The notes: generated by a model not told the origin, from the letters alone. DNA of 34,043 bases from Acidimicrobiales bacterium (GCA_020846295.1 JADLEF010000284.1:1-34043); one strand, 5' to 3'. Shown: positions 9,247 through 16,831, counted from the stretch's first letter. Numbers and translations are program-made.

Positions 9247-9849
9247 TCATGCGATGAACCGAATCGTCGGCACGGGACGCGGTGGAGCCGCCACGTCCCC
9301 GTGCGGAAAGCCCAGATAGATCAGCGCAACCAGCTCGTCGGACGGCTCGAACCCGCACAGCGCCCGTACGCTGGGCAGCTCCAGCACCTCGCCGCTGCCC
9401 CAGTAGCTGGCCAGCCCGGCCGCGGTCGCCCCGAGCAGCAGGTTCTGGATGCCGGCGGCCACCGCATCGCGATCCTCGGCCCGGCGCACCGCATCGTCGG
9501 CGGCTCCGTGGTGCACCGCTACCGCCAGCATCAGCGGCGCCCGGCAGTACTTGGTCTCCGCCTTGGCGACCTTCTCCGGCGCCGCGCCACGGGCCCGCAG
9601 GTGCTCGGCCGCACAGGCGCCGAGCCGGACCCGGGCATCACCGGTCAGCGCGGCGAAGCGCCACGGCCACGTGCGATGGTGGTTCGGCGCCCACTGCGCC
9701 AGCTCGCACAACCGGCGCACGGTCGACTCCGGGACGGCCCGCTCGGCGTCGATGCGCAGGTTCGTGCGGCGCCGGCGGATCAAGGCGTCGAGCGCGTCGA
9801 GCGCCTCGAGCCCATCCGGTGACCCGGTCGGCAGGGGGGTTGCATCCAT
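9247..9849 (-). CDS. nitroreductase family protein (YdjA-like)
   Basis: The 200-residue protein has the FMN-binding nitroreductase layout: basic RRRRTN near the N-terminus, the segment WAPNHHRTWPWRF typical of YdjA-like members, a central AAGIQNLLLGATAAGLASYWGSG helix-loop, and a C-terminal GFPHGD strand. Members use NAD(P)H to reduce nitroaromatics, quinones or enones as FMN-bound dimers. I chose ATG 9849 because GGAGG lies 8 nt upstream; the frame continues further upstream but shows no conserved sequence. It is divergent from the LLM operon at 9950 across a 100-bp gap, so shared control is plausible. The substrate is unknown. Confidence 0.88.
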   Translation of the reverse strand: MDATPLPTGSPDGLEALDALDALIRRRRTNLRIDAERAVPESTVRRLCELAQWAPNHHRTWPWRFAALTGDARVRLGACAAEHLRARGAAPEKVAKAETKYCRAPLMLAVAVHHGAADDAVRRAEDRDAVAAGIQNLLLGATAAGLASYWGSGEVLELPSVRALCGFEPSDELVALIYLGFPHGDVAAPPRPVPTIRFIA

Positions 9850-9888
9850 CGGTCCATCCTCCACGGCTCGGGCGGCGCCCGCATCTTC

Positions 9889-9894
9889 TAGTCT
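9889..9894 (+). promoter_or_regulatory. candidate -10 (TAGTCT) for the LLM/hydrolase operon
   Basis: TAGTCT lies about 56 nt before the GTG at 9950, giving a leader of roughly 50 nt that ends in AAGGGG, a Shine-Dalgarno 9 nt before the start. No convincing -35 box is visible. The minus strand reads TAGAAG across the same TA step and could serve the nitroreductase, but its last base is not T. Confidence 0.35.
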
Positions 9895-9949
9895 GCGCAC
9901 AGGGCCGGGCCGCAGTGCGCCCGGCGGTGTGATCAAGGGGAGCGCACAC

Positions 9950-11224
9950 GTGAAGTTCGTCTGGTTCAACCTCCAGCCCTGGCCGTACCTGCCCGACGAC
10001 TTCCGTGAGAAGCACCGCTCGGTCTGGGTGGACATCCCGAACACGCTGTTCGATCCCGAGAAGGGCCACCACGTCTACAACACGTATCTGGACCAGCTCG
10101 AGTTCGCCGAGTCGGTCGGCTTCGACGGCATCGGCTGCAACGAGCACCACCAGAACGCCTACGGCCTCATGCCGAGCCCGAACATCATCGCCGCCGGCCT
10201 GGCCCGGCGCACCTCCGACGCCGCGATCTGCGTCATCGGCAACTCCATCGCGCTGTACAACCCGCCGCTGCGCGTGGCCGAGGAGTTCGCCATGCTGGAC
10301 TGCATCTCCGGCGGGCGGCTCGTCGCCGGCTTCCCGGTGGGCACCGCCGTGGACACCAACTTCACCTACGGCCAGATCCCGGCGCTGACCCGCGACAAGT
10401 ACGCCGAAGCCCACGACATGATCATGCAGGCGTGGACCCGCGACGAGGTGTTCGCCTTCGACGGCAAGTACAACCAGCTGCGCTACGTCAACCTGTGGCC
10501 CAAGCCGATCCAGAAGCCGCACCCGCCCATCTACATCCCCGGTGGCGGCTCCATCGAGACGTGGGACTTCTGCCTCGACCACGACTACAACTACAGCTAC
10601 CTGTCCTTCAACGGGTACAAGGGCGGCAAGGCGCTGCTGGACGGGTTCTGGGAGCGCCGCGCCGAGCGCGGCGACCGCGACGAGTCCCCCTTCCGCACCA
10701 GCTTCGCCCAGATCGTCTGCGTGGCGGACACCGACGAGGAGGCGGAGAAGCTCTACGCCGAGCACGTCCTCTACTTCTTCAACCGCTGCCTGCACGTGTA
10801 CCCCGGCTTCAGCGACCCCGCCGGGTACCGCACGGTGGACACCATCAAGGCCGGCAAGCTGAACCAGCTGCGCAAGGAAGCGATGGAGCTGTTCACCAAG
10901 CTCACCTGGAAGGACCTCGTCGACGGCGGCTTCGTCATCGCCGGCAGCCCCGACACCGTCGCCGAGCAGATGGAGTACCTGGCCAAGTCGCTGCGGGTCG
11001 GCACCGTGTTCTGCCTCATGCACATGGGCGACATGCCGGACTGGAAGACCCGCTACTCCACCCAGCTCTTCGCCGAGAAGGTCATGCCCCGGCTGCGCAA
11101 CGTGTGGCCCGAGTGGGACGCCGAGCAGTGGTGGTGCAAGCCCATGGCCGACCGCCGCCGCCAGGAGGGCGACGCCCTCGACGTGGCCCGCCGCTACCCC
11201 GACATGCCGGAAGAGGTCCTCTGA
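9950..11224 (+). CDS. LLM class flavin-dependent oxidoreductase (bacterial luciferase-like)
   Basis: The 424-residue protein is a luciferase-like TIM-barrel monooxygenase of the long subfamily. Family features are GFDGIGCNEHHQNAYGLMPSPNIIAA near the N-terminus, VAEEFAMLDCISGGRLVAGFPVGT in the middle, and GSPDTVAEQMEYL near the C-terminus. It probably uses reduced FMN and O2. GTG 9950 is chosen because AAGGGG precedes it at proper spacing and the protein begins directly with the first beta-strand (KFVWFNLQPWPYLP). Its TGA overlaps the next ATG by one base (TGATG), coupling it to an alpha/beta hydrolase. The pairing suggests oxygenation followed by hydrolysis of an ester or ring-cleavage product. 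The substrate is unknown. Confidence 0.93.
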   Translation: MKFVWFNLQPWPYLPDDFREKHRSVWVDIPNTLFDPEKGHHVYNTYLDQLEFAESVGFDGIGCNEHHQNAYGLMPSPNIIAAGLARRTSDAAICVIGNSIALYNPPLRVAEEFAMLDCISGGRLVAGFPVGTAVDTNFTYGQIPALTRDKYAEAHDMIMQAWTRDEVFAFDGKYNQLRYVNLWPKPIQKPHPPIYIPGGGSIETWDFCLDHDYNYSYLSFNGYKGGKALLDGFWERRAERGDRDESPFRTSFAQIVCVADTDEEAEKLYAEHVLYFFNRCLHVYPGFSDPAGYRTVDTIKAGKLNQLRKEAMELFTKLTWKDLVDGGFVIAGSPDTVAEQMEYLAKSLRVGTVFCLMHMGDMPDWKTRYSTQLFAEKVMPRLRNVWPEWDAEQWWCKPMADRRRQEGDALDVARRYPDMPEEVL

Positions 11225-12021
11225 TGAGCGAGGTGCGCACCGTCACCACCCGCCGGGGGATCGACGCCAAGGTCCGCGTGCGCGGCGAGCGGGGCAACCC
11301 GGCCCTGGTCTACCTGCACGGCGCCGGCGGGCTGTTCCCCACGGAGCCGATGCTCGACGCCCTCGCCGAGCGCTTCGAGGTGTTCGCCCCCGAGTGGCCC
11401 GGCTTCGGCGAGGAGCCGACCGAGGGCCACCTCGAGGACATGCTGGACTTCTCGCTGCACGGCTGGGACCTGATCGACGCCCTCGGCCTCGATCGACCCC
11501 ACCTCGCCGGCCACTCGATGGGCGGCATGATCGCCGCCGAGATGGCCGCGCTGAACCCGAGCGGCCTGGCCGGGCTGGCGCTGGTGGCCGCGGCGGGTCT
11601 GTGGCTCGACGCCCACCCCGTACCGGACATCTTCGCCATGGTGCCCTTCGAGCTCGCCGAGGTGCTCTTCGTCGACCCCGCCGCGGGCGAGAAGGTGCTC
11701 ACCGCCGGCCTCGACTTCGCCGACGACGACGCCCTCAAGCTGTTCCTGGTCGGCAACGCCCGCAAGCTCGGCACCGCCGGCAAGATCCTGTTCCCCATCC
11801 CCAACCGACGCCTGTCCAAGCGCCTCTACCGGGTGACCACGCCGACCGTGCTGGTCTGGGGTCGCCAGGACAAGCTGTTCCCGCTGGTGTACGCCGAGCG
11901 CTACCAGGAGCTGCTCGGCGCCACGCAGGCCCGCCTCGAGGTGGTCGACGAAGCCGCGCACATGCTGCCCTATGAGCAGCCGGCGGCCGCCGCGGCGGCC
12001 ATCGCCGGCCTGCTCGGCTGA
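11224..12021 (+). CDS. alpha/beta-fold hydrolase
   Basis: The 265-residue protein has the alpha/beta-hydrolase fold: LVYLHGAGG (oxyanion hole region, about 27-35), nucleophile elbow GHSMGG (Ser near 99), late acid in VLVWGRQDKLFP (Asp near 218), and catalytic His in DEAAHMLPYEQP (near 246). It is cytoplasmic, with no signal peptide or lid insertion. It starts within the stop of the LLM oxygenase gene (TGATG), so the two are made together and likely act in sequence, the hydrolase opening an ester, lactone or C-C bond created by the oxygenase. Esterase and meta-cleavage hydrolase roles are both possible. Confidence 0.92.
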   Translation: MSEVRTVTTRRGIDAKVRVRGERGNPALVYLHGAGGLFPTEPMLDALAERFEVFAPEWPGFGEEPTEGHLEDMLDFSLHGWDLIDALGLDRPHLAGHSMGGMIAAEMAALNPSGLAGLALVAAAGLWLDAHPVPDIFAMVPFELAEVLFVDPAAGEKVLTAGLDFADDDALKLFLVGNARKLGTAGKILFPIPNRRLSKRLYRVTTPTVLVWGRQDKLFPLVYAERYQELLGATQARLEVVDEAAHMLPYEQPAAAAAAIAGLLG

Positions 12022-12037
12022 GGGCGGGATCGCAGCC

Positions 12038-12553
12038 GTGCCCCGCATGAGCGCCGACGTGCTGGCCGAGTTCCTCGAGCAGCCGCACGTCGGCGTCCTC
12101 GCCACCCTTCGCAGCGACGGCCTGCCCTACACCGTGCCGGTGTGGTGGCTGTGGCGGCCCCAGGACGGGTCCCGGGGCGCGTTCTGGCTGACCGGCACCA
12201 CCAACCGGGTGTGGTGCCGGCAGCTCGAGGCCGACCCGCGCTGCTCGCTGTGCATCGAGGCGATGGCCCCGGTGGCCGGCCACGTCGGGGTCGACGGCGC
12301 CGCGGCAGCGCTGCGCGCCGAGGCGTTCGACATCTGGCCCATCTCCCGGTTGCTGGCCGAGAAGTACGTCGGCCGCGGCGACCCGGCCAACGCCGCCGCG
12401 GTCGACGCCTTCGTGGCCAACATGCGAACCGAACCCCGCATGCTGTTCCGCCTCGAGCCGGAGGACCGGCCCAACGCCGTTCGGGCGATCGACATGCGCG
12501 TCTACCGGGGCAAGCGGGCCGACCGGGAGTTCCAGGAGCGCCGCGAGGCCTGA
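12038..12553 (+). CDS. pyridoxamine 5'-phosphate oxidase-like (split-barrel FMN/F420) protein
   Basis: The 171-residue protein resembles the PNPOx-like split barrel: LEQPHVGVLATLRSDGLPYTVPVWWLW at the start, FWLTGTTNRVWCRQLEADPRCSLCIE in the middle, and a helical C-terminal part. The family binds FMN or F420 and includes F420-dependent reductases as well as cofactor-binding proteins of unknown function, so no reaction is assigned. GTG 12038 is preceded by GGGCGGG at about 10 nt. ATG 12047 is an alternative with poorer spacing. It follows the hydrolase stop by 16 nt and so probably belongs to the LLM operon, perhaps supplying reduced cofactor or acting on the product. It ends 4 nt from the convergent HAD gene. 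Confidence 0.85.
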   Translation: MPRMSADVLAEFLEQPHVGVLATLRSDGLPYTVPVWWLWRPQDGSRGAFWLTGTTNRVWCRQLEADPRCSLCIEAMAPVAGHVGVDGAAAALRAEAFDIWPISRLLAEKYVGRGDPANAAAVDAFVANMRTEPRMLFRLEPEDRPNAVRAIDMRVYRGKRADREFQERREA

Positions 12554-12557
12554 TCGA

Positions 12558-13988
12558 TCAGAGCTCGTGGGCCATGAGCGCCCGGGGCGAGCGGAAGAAG
12601 TGGTTGGCCGGGTAGCCGCCGAGGTTGGACACCCGTTCGGTGTACAGCCAGGCGTACTGCTCCACCTGGGCGCCGAAGCTGCTGAGCTCGCTGCCGGCCT
12701 TGAACAGCGAACCCCAGTAGGGGTGGAACGACTGGTCGATGGCGGCCTCGAGCCGATCGCGCTCGAGCTCGAGCTCGACCGCCCGGTTGGCCAGGCCCGC
12801 CATCCGCCCGTTGCCGGCCGCGCCGTTGCCCGCCGGCGTCGCCCGCCGCTCCTCACGGGTCAGGCGCAGCAGGTGGTCCAGTTCGTCGGCGTGCAGGATG
12901 TCCGCCTCGTGACGGGCGAGGGCGTGCAGCTCGTCGGCCATCTCCTGGATGATCATCAGCGTGCGCCAGCCGGACTCGACGTTGGCGCGCAGCACGTCGC
13001 CGTAGATGTGATCACCCACGTAGAGCACGTCGGTGCCCGACACGCCCAGCATCCGCTCGAAGTCGGCCATGTTGCCGCCCCGGTACACCCGGCCCCGGCG
13101 CAGCTCCGTCACCGGGGCACCCGGGTCGTTCGGTTCCGTGAACGGCGCCCGATCGGTGAAGAACAGCGGCTTGCGGGCGGCGGTGACGATCACGTCGAAG
13201 AACTGCCGCCACGACGAGTAGCCCGGCACCGACCCGTCGAGCAGGTGGGCCATCATCGGCTCGGTCTGCTCGGGCCTCGAGTTCGTCAGCAGGAACAGCT
13301 TCTTGCCCGCGCTGCGAAGCCGGTGCAGCGTGGTGCCCAGCGCCGGGTCGCGCACCACGTAGCGGGCCAGGTCGCGTTCCATGACGGCGTTCACCGCTCC
13401 GCCGGCGTGGGCCTCGTCGGCGCAGAGGCGCACGTCGGCGAACAGCTGTCGATAGTCCGGGCGGCGACCGGTCCGCTCCAGGTGGTCGATGATCCCGGCG
13501 TAGACGGCCACGTCCGCCAGCGAGTACAGCGTGTCGACCCAGTGGTAGCGGTCGACCCCCGGCCGCAGCCGCCGCGACTCGTACAGTTCGCGCCGCTCCG
13601 CCCGCGACAGCGGGTGCAACCCGTGGTAGGCCCGCTTGACGTAGCGGTACCGGTCCATCTTCAGCACGTTGCCGCGGCGCACATCGACCAGCAGCCCACG
13701 GATGGCGAAGTCGGTCGGCACCGGCACCGCGCGCAGGTCCTCCGGGTAGCCGCGGCCGACGAGCCGCTCGATGGTCAGGCGGGCCTGCAGCTCGTCCATG
13801 TGCCGCTGGTGGTAGATGGCGAGCGTATAGTCCATGTCGAACCCGACGGCGCGCACATGGTCGAGGCGAAGGCTTCGGTTGCAGTACACCCGGCGCACGC
13901 CGACCGGCCGCTCCGCCACGCCGGGACCGGCCGGTCCGTGCAACGGCGCCGGCTCGCCCTCGGCCTCGGCGAGGTGTTGCCCGTTCAC
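12558..13988 (-). CDS. HAD-IG 5'-nucleotidase family hydrolase
   Basis: The roughly 476-residue protein belongs to the HAD family related to eukaryotic cytosolic purine 5'-nucleotidase. Visible are catalytic motif I AVGFDMDYTLAIY, motif II FLLTNSRPEQT, and motif IV LYVGDHIYGDVLRANVESGWRT. A large cap with YESRRLRP and YSLADV lies between motifs I and II. The length matches the family (about 450-500). The C-terminal region is helical and ends near YPANHFFRSPRALMAHEL. The start is uncertain: GTG 13988 is used because the open frame upstream is Arg/Ser-rich shadow sequence, but a GTG shortly before motif I is also possible. It probably dephosphorylates nucleoside monophosphates; bacterial members are little studied. 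It may be co-transcribed with the small membrane protein upstream. Confidence 0.88.
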   Translation of the reverse strand: MNGQHLAEAEGEPAPLHGPAGPGVAERPVGVRRVYCNRSLRLDHVRAVGFDMDYTLAIYHQRHMDELQARLTIERLVGRGYPEDLRAVPVPTDFAIRGLLVDVRRGNVLKMDRYRYVKRAYHGLHPLSRAERRELYESRRLRPGVDRYHWVDTLYSLADVAVYAGIIDHLERTGRRPDYRQLFADVRLCADEAHAGGAVNAVMERDLARYVVRDPALGTTLHRLRSAGKKLFLLTNSRPEQTEPMMAHLLDGSVPGYSSWRQFFDVIVTAARKPLFFTDRAPFTEPNDPGAPVTELRRGRVYRGGNMADFERMLGVSGTDVLYVGDHIYGDVLRANVESGWRTLMIIQEMADELHALARHEADILHADELDHLLRLTREERRATPAGNGAAGNGRMAGLANRAVELELERDRLEAAIDQSFHPYWGSLFKAGSELSSFGAQVEQYAWLYTERVSNLGGYPANHFFRSPRALMAHEL

Positions 13989-14091
13989 CGGGCCGGCTCG
14001 CCCACGTCGACCGCCGCAACGGCCGACATACCGATCGGCATGCCGGTCGCCGTACCGATGCGGCGATCGCTCAGGAGACCGAAAGGTACGG

Positions 14092-14304
14092 TCAGAGGGC
14101 GACGGTCGACCCGGCGACCAGCGTGAGGTTCGGTCGCCGCCGTGCGGCCCGCGCCGACACGACCTCGCTCGCCGCCAGCGCCAGCAGCAACACCGCCGCA
14201 ACGCACAACACGTACAGCGGCGGGCGCCACGCCAGCACGGCCGCGGTGGCCCAGCACGCGACGCCGACCCGCCGAACGATGGTGCTCACATCGATGTAGG
14301 GCAC
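14092..14304 (-). CDS. small membrane protein, unknown function
   Basis: The 70-residue protein starts at GTG 14304 with a perfect GGAGG 7 nt upstream. Residues about 14-48 form one or two hydrophobic segments (VGVACWATAAVLA, LYVLCVAAVLLLALAAS) followed by a basic RAARRRP stretch, so the C-terminus is probably cytoplasmic. I do not recognise a family. It lies about 100 nt upstream of the HAD nucleotidase on the same strand and may share its transcript. The ribosome site and membrane-like composition argue that it is real despite its size. Confidence 0.65.
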   Translation of the reverse strand: MPYIDVSTIVRRVGVACWATAAVLAWRPPLYVLCVAAVLLLALAASEVVSARAARRRPNLTLVAGSTVAL

Positions 14305-14340
14305 TGCGCCACCTCCGCCCGGTGTCCGTCCTGGGTTCGC

Positions 14341-14346
14341 AGAGTA
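14341..14346 (-). promoter_or_regulatory. candidate -10 (TACTCT) for the small membrane protein/HAD transcript
   Basis: On the minus strand TACTCT lies about 36 nt before GTG 14304, which would place the start of transcription near 14334 and leave a short leader containing GGAGG. No clear -35 is visible. Confidence 0.35.
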
Positions 14347-14397
14347 CCCCCGGCCTGTGACAGGGAAACGGAGCGCGCCGCAGCCGACGCCAAATCG

Positions 14398-15048
14398 TCA
14401 TCGGTCGACCTCGGACGCGTGGGCATCGTTGCTCATCGACAGCTGTGTCGGCGCGTCGGGGGCGCGGATGAAGACCTCGAGCAGCCGATGATCAGGTTGC
14501 GGCCAGGCCCACCAACCGCTGATCGGCGGCGGCGGAACGGGCAGCGCGAACGAGGCCGGCGGCGGAGCGTCGGCGATCATCAGCAGCGCACGCTCTTCGC
14601 GGCGACGCAACAGGCGGACGGTGAGCGGCGCCGCACCCGACCACCCGCAGGTCGCCGTCGCCAGGGCATCGACCGCCCGGGGCCAGGCCGCCAGCCACGG
14701 CAGCGCCGAGGCCACACCGCCCGGCAGCACCGGCGGACCGGCCGGTGGCTGCCAGCGCAGCTCGAGCTCCGCACCACACCGGTGGCCACCCTCCCCGGCC
14801 GGGCGGCGCAGACCCGTGCGACGCAGCAACCGCACCAGCTCGCGCGCACCGATCGGCACCGCCCCGGCCGCCAGCGCGGCGTCGCGCTGCGCGTCGGTGA
14901 CGTCGTAGTGGTCACCCCCGAAGGCGATGCGGTGCACCCCGAGCGACGCCGCGAACCGGTGCAGCTCGTCGAGGTCACCATCGCAGGACAGGTGGGCCCA
15001 CCGGCGACCGCGGAACCACCAGATCGCCTCGTCAACCACGACGCTCAG
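14398..15048 (-). CDS. DUF4031 domain-containing protein
   Basis: The N-terminal half matches the DUF4031 pattern: VVVDEAIWWFRGRRWAHLSCDGDLDELHRFAASLG, then FGGDHYDVTDAQRDAALAAGAVPIGARELVRLLR. The family has no established reaction. The C-terminal half (Trp/Pro-rich, with ELRWQPPAG and PPPPISGWWAWPQPDHR) is not part of that domain and I do not recognise it. I place the start at CTG 15048 because GGGAGGG lies 7 nt upstream and the domain begins right there (L-S-V-V-V-D). GTG 15105 extends it by 19 residues but directly abuts a -10-like TAGGGT, so it would fall before the RNA start. GTG 15039 is another option. It is divergent from the gene at 15122. Confidence 0.75.
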   Translation of the reverse strand: MSVVVDEAIWWFRGRRWAHLSCDGDLDELHRFAASLGVHRIAFGGDHYDVTDAQRDAALAAGAVPIGARELVRLLRRTGLRRPAGEGGHRCGAELELRWQPPAGPPVLPGGVASALPWLAAWPRAVDALATATCGWSGAAPLTVRLLRRREERALLMIADAPPPASFALPVPPPPISGWWAWPQPDHRLLEVFIRAPDAPTQLSMSNDAHASEVDR

Positions 15049-15105
15049 GCTGTGTCCCTCCCGCTCGATGAAACCGGCGGACGTCGGCGTCGATCCGGCC
15101 GGCAC

Positions 15106-15115
15106 ACCCTACGCT
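15106..15115. promoter_or_regulatory. overlapping divergent -10 elements sharing one TA step
   Basis: Plus strand TACGCT (15110-15115) is followed by 6 nt and ATG 15122, exact leaderless spacing. Minus strand TAGGGT (15111-15106) uses the same TA pair for the divergent DUF4031 gene. Two TANNNT boxes on a shared TA give a symmetrical two-way promoter core. Confidence 0.45.
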
Positions 15116-15121
15116 GGCGAC

Positions 15122-15544
15122 ATGCCCCCTGGGATGGCGCCGCCGGGTGCCAACCACATCCGCCTGCGGGTCCCCGCGCTGCGGGCCTTCGGTGGGCTCA
15201 CGCCGCTCACCGCCTCCGGACTGGCCGAACGGGCCGGCTTCAGCGCAGCGGAGATCGAGCGGCTGGTCCAGGCGATCGGCCACACGGTCGAGGCGCTCGT
15301 CGACGCCCTCGTCGACACCGGCCACGGCGACGGGGACGTGCTCGACGTCGAGTTCGCCCTGACGCCCGGCCACCTGGTGGTCGACCTCGCCGCGGCCGCA
15401 CCGCAGCCCGCAGCCGCCGGGCCCGGGCTCTCCCCCGAGGACTGGCGGCGGCTCGACCGCCGCGTCGCACCGCTGGTGACCAAGGTCGAGCCGATCACCG
15501 GTGGCGCCCGCCTCTCCTTCGGCGGGGTCCACCACCCCACCTGA
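15122..15544 (+). CDS. short protein resembling an anti-sigma (RsbW-like) ATPase N-terminal region
   Basis: The 140-residue protein starts with HIRLRVPALRAFGGLTPLTASGLAERAGFSAAEIERLVQAIGHTVEALVDAL, similar in pattern to the first strand and helices of RsbW/SpoIIAB-type anti-sigma kinases, where the second helix normally carries the N-box Asn. Here the equivalent region reads EALVDALVDTG, with no Asn, and the later G1/G2 ATP-binding motifs are absent. If related, it is a non-catalytic relative. I cannot assign a function. It appears leaderless (TACGCT 6 nt before ATG). ATG 15134 is an alternative start. Confidence 0.6.
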   Translation: MPPGMAPPGANHIRLRVPALRAFGGLTPLTASGLAERAGFSAAEIERLVQAIGHTVEALVDALVDTGHGDGDVLDVEFALTPGHLVVDLAAAAPQPAAAGPGLSPEDWRRLDRRVAPLVTKVEPITGGARLSFGGVHHPT

Positions 15545-15555
15545 GGGCGCGCCGG

Positions 15556-16311
15556 TCAGCGGGCGTCGGCGAGGCCCACGTCGAGCCGCTGGCGCGTGTG
15601 CCACATGGTGATGGCCACGAACCCCAGCGCCGACGCGCTCAGCAGCACGTGCAACTCGAAGGTCGCCCGGTGCGGGCCTTCGTCCAGGCTCAACGCCAGC
15701 AACGAGACCAGCCACAGCACGGTCACGCCGATCGAGACGGCCCGCCCCCGCACCACCCGCATCGGGTGCACGAACACCACGTTGCTGAAGCTCAGCGCGG
15801 ACAGCGCAGCGATGATGGCGGCCTCGAGCAGCGACGGCAGCCGCAACAGCAGCAGCGTCGGGATCACCAGGTTCCACGCCGCCGGGAACCCCCGGAAGCT
15901 GTGGTCCTCGGCGCACATGTCCAGCCGGCTGAACCACAACCCGCCCGAGATGAGCACCACCGAGGCCAGCACCAGCCCCTCCCAGGGCCCGAAGCCAAGG
16001 AACTGGTGCAGCAGCAACGCCGGCACCGCCACGCAGGTGAAGTAGTCGACGACGAGGTCGAGGATGTAGCCGTCGATGCGCGACGGCTGGCTGTCGAGGC
16101 CGTAGGCGCGGGCCAGCGGACCGTCGAGACCGTCGAGGATCTGTGCCGCGACCAGCCAGACCACCGCGGCGTACGGGCGGCGGTCCATCACCGCCACCAG
16201 GGCCAGCAGACCGAGCACGGCGCCGGCGGCCGTCAGCACGTGGACAGCCCACCCCGCCGGTGAGGGGCTCGGCAGGTTGGCTCCCTCGGAGGGCCCGATC
16301 GACGCAGACAC
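15556..16311 (-). CDS. pcs: phosphatidylcholine synthase (CDP-alcohol phosphatidyltransferase)
   Basis: The 251-residue integral membrane protein has about eight hydrophobic segments and the CDP-alcohol phosphotransferase signature at about 60-89: DGLDGPLAR, then 12 residues, then GYILDLVVD. The 12-residue spacer between AR and G, instead of the usual 8, together with DGPLAR and the following FTCVAVPALLL, matches phosphatidylcholine synthases, which condense CDP-diacylglycerol with choline. The product and substrate are inferred from that family resemblance. GTG 16311 has no Shine-Dalgarno but TAGCGT lies 8 nt upstream, suggesting a leaderless mRNA. It is divergent from the small membrane protein at 16379 and convergent with the gene at 15122. 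A different CDP-alcohol transferase specificity remains possible. Confidence 0.82.
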   Translation of the reverse strand: MSASIGPSEGANLPSPSPAGWAVHVLTAAGAVLGLLALVAVMDRRPYAAVVWLVAAQILDGLDGPLARAYGLDSQPSRIDGYILDLVVDYFTCVAVPALLLHQFLGFGPWEGLVLASVVLISGGLWFSRLDMCAEDHSFRGFPAAWNLVIPTLLLLRLPSLLEAAIIAALSALSFSNVVFVHPMRVVRGRAVSIGVTVLWLVSLLALSLDEGPHRATFELHVLLSASALGFVAITMWHTRQRLDVGLADAR

Positions 16312-16319
16312 GAGGACTC

Positions 16320-16325
16320 ACGCTA
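16320..16325 (-). promoter_or_regulatory. -10 element TAGCGT for pcs
   Basis: Minus-strand TAGCGT is followed by 8 nt and the GTG start at 16311, compatible with transcription starting at the start codon. The divergent TAGCCT at 16366 lies about 40 bp away, so both promoters fit in one short region. Confidence 0.5.
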
Positions 16326-16365
16326 TCGGTGGCGTCGGGCCGGGCGACGCACCCCGCCACATCGG

Positions 16366-16371
16366 TAGCCT
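16366..16371 (+). promoter_or_regulatory. -10 element TAGCCT for the membrane protein at 16379
   Basis: TAGCCT is followed by 7 nt and GTG 16379, the spacing expected for a leaderless transcript. This also decides the start: the frame is open upstream to about 16277 but would lie before the RNA start and overlap pcs. Confidence 0.5.
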
Positions 16372-16378
16372 GCCGATC

Positions 16379-16798
16379 GTGGTCGACGGACGCGGGCGGC
16401 GCAGCCGAGGTGGGCACTACGAGCTCGTCTGGGTGCTCGGCGCGCTGTGCTGGAGCTGCCTGCGCATCTGGTTCGTCGGCGCCAACCTGGGTCGTTACGG
16501 GGTGGACGTACGGCTCTACGCCACCGTCGAGCTGTGCTCCACCGTGCCCTACTCGCTGGGCGCCAGCCGGGCGGTGCGCAGCCTCGCCGCCCGCCGCCCC
16601 GCGGCGGCGTCACGGTGGTTGGCGTTGACCGTCACCTGCTTCCTGCTGCCGGACCTGGTCATCCTCCTCAGCGCCGACGGCCTGCCGCTGTGGGTCTACG
16701 CCGTGATCGCCTCGGTCCTCGGCGCCGGGATCGCGCACACCGTGCGCGACGGCAGGCGACGACTCGGCGAACTGCGCCTCGCCCGACAACCCGGCTGA
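16379..16798 (+). CDS. small integral membrane protein, unknown function
   Basis: The 139-residue protein has a basic N-terminus (DGRGRRSRGG), then about four hydrophobic segments (YELVWVLGALCWSCLRIWFV, LYATVELCSTVPYSLGA, WLALTVTCFLLPDLVILLSA, LPLWVYAVIASVLGAGIAHTV) and a basic tail (RDGRRRLGELRLARQ). I do not recognise a family and see no catalytic motif. It is divergent from pcs with adjoining promoters, so a link to envelope lipid metabolism is possible but unproven. It converges with dut, with 33 nt between stops and no clear terminator. Confidence 0.72.
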   Translation: MVDGRGRRSRGGHYELVWVLGALCWSCLRIWFVGANLGRYGVDVRLYATVELCSTVPYSLGASRAVRSLAARRPAAASRWLALTVTCFLLPDLVILLSADGLPLWVYAVIASVLGAGIAHTVRDGRRRLGELRLARQPG

Positions 16799-16831
16799 GC
16801 GCCACGTCGGGGCCGGCGGCGATCCGGGGCC

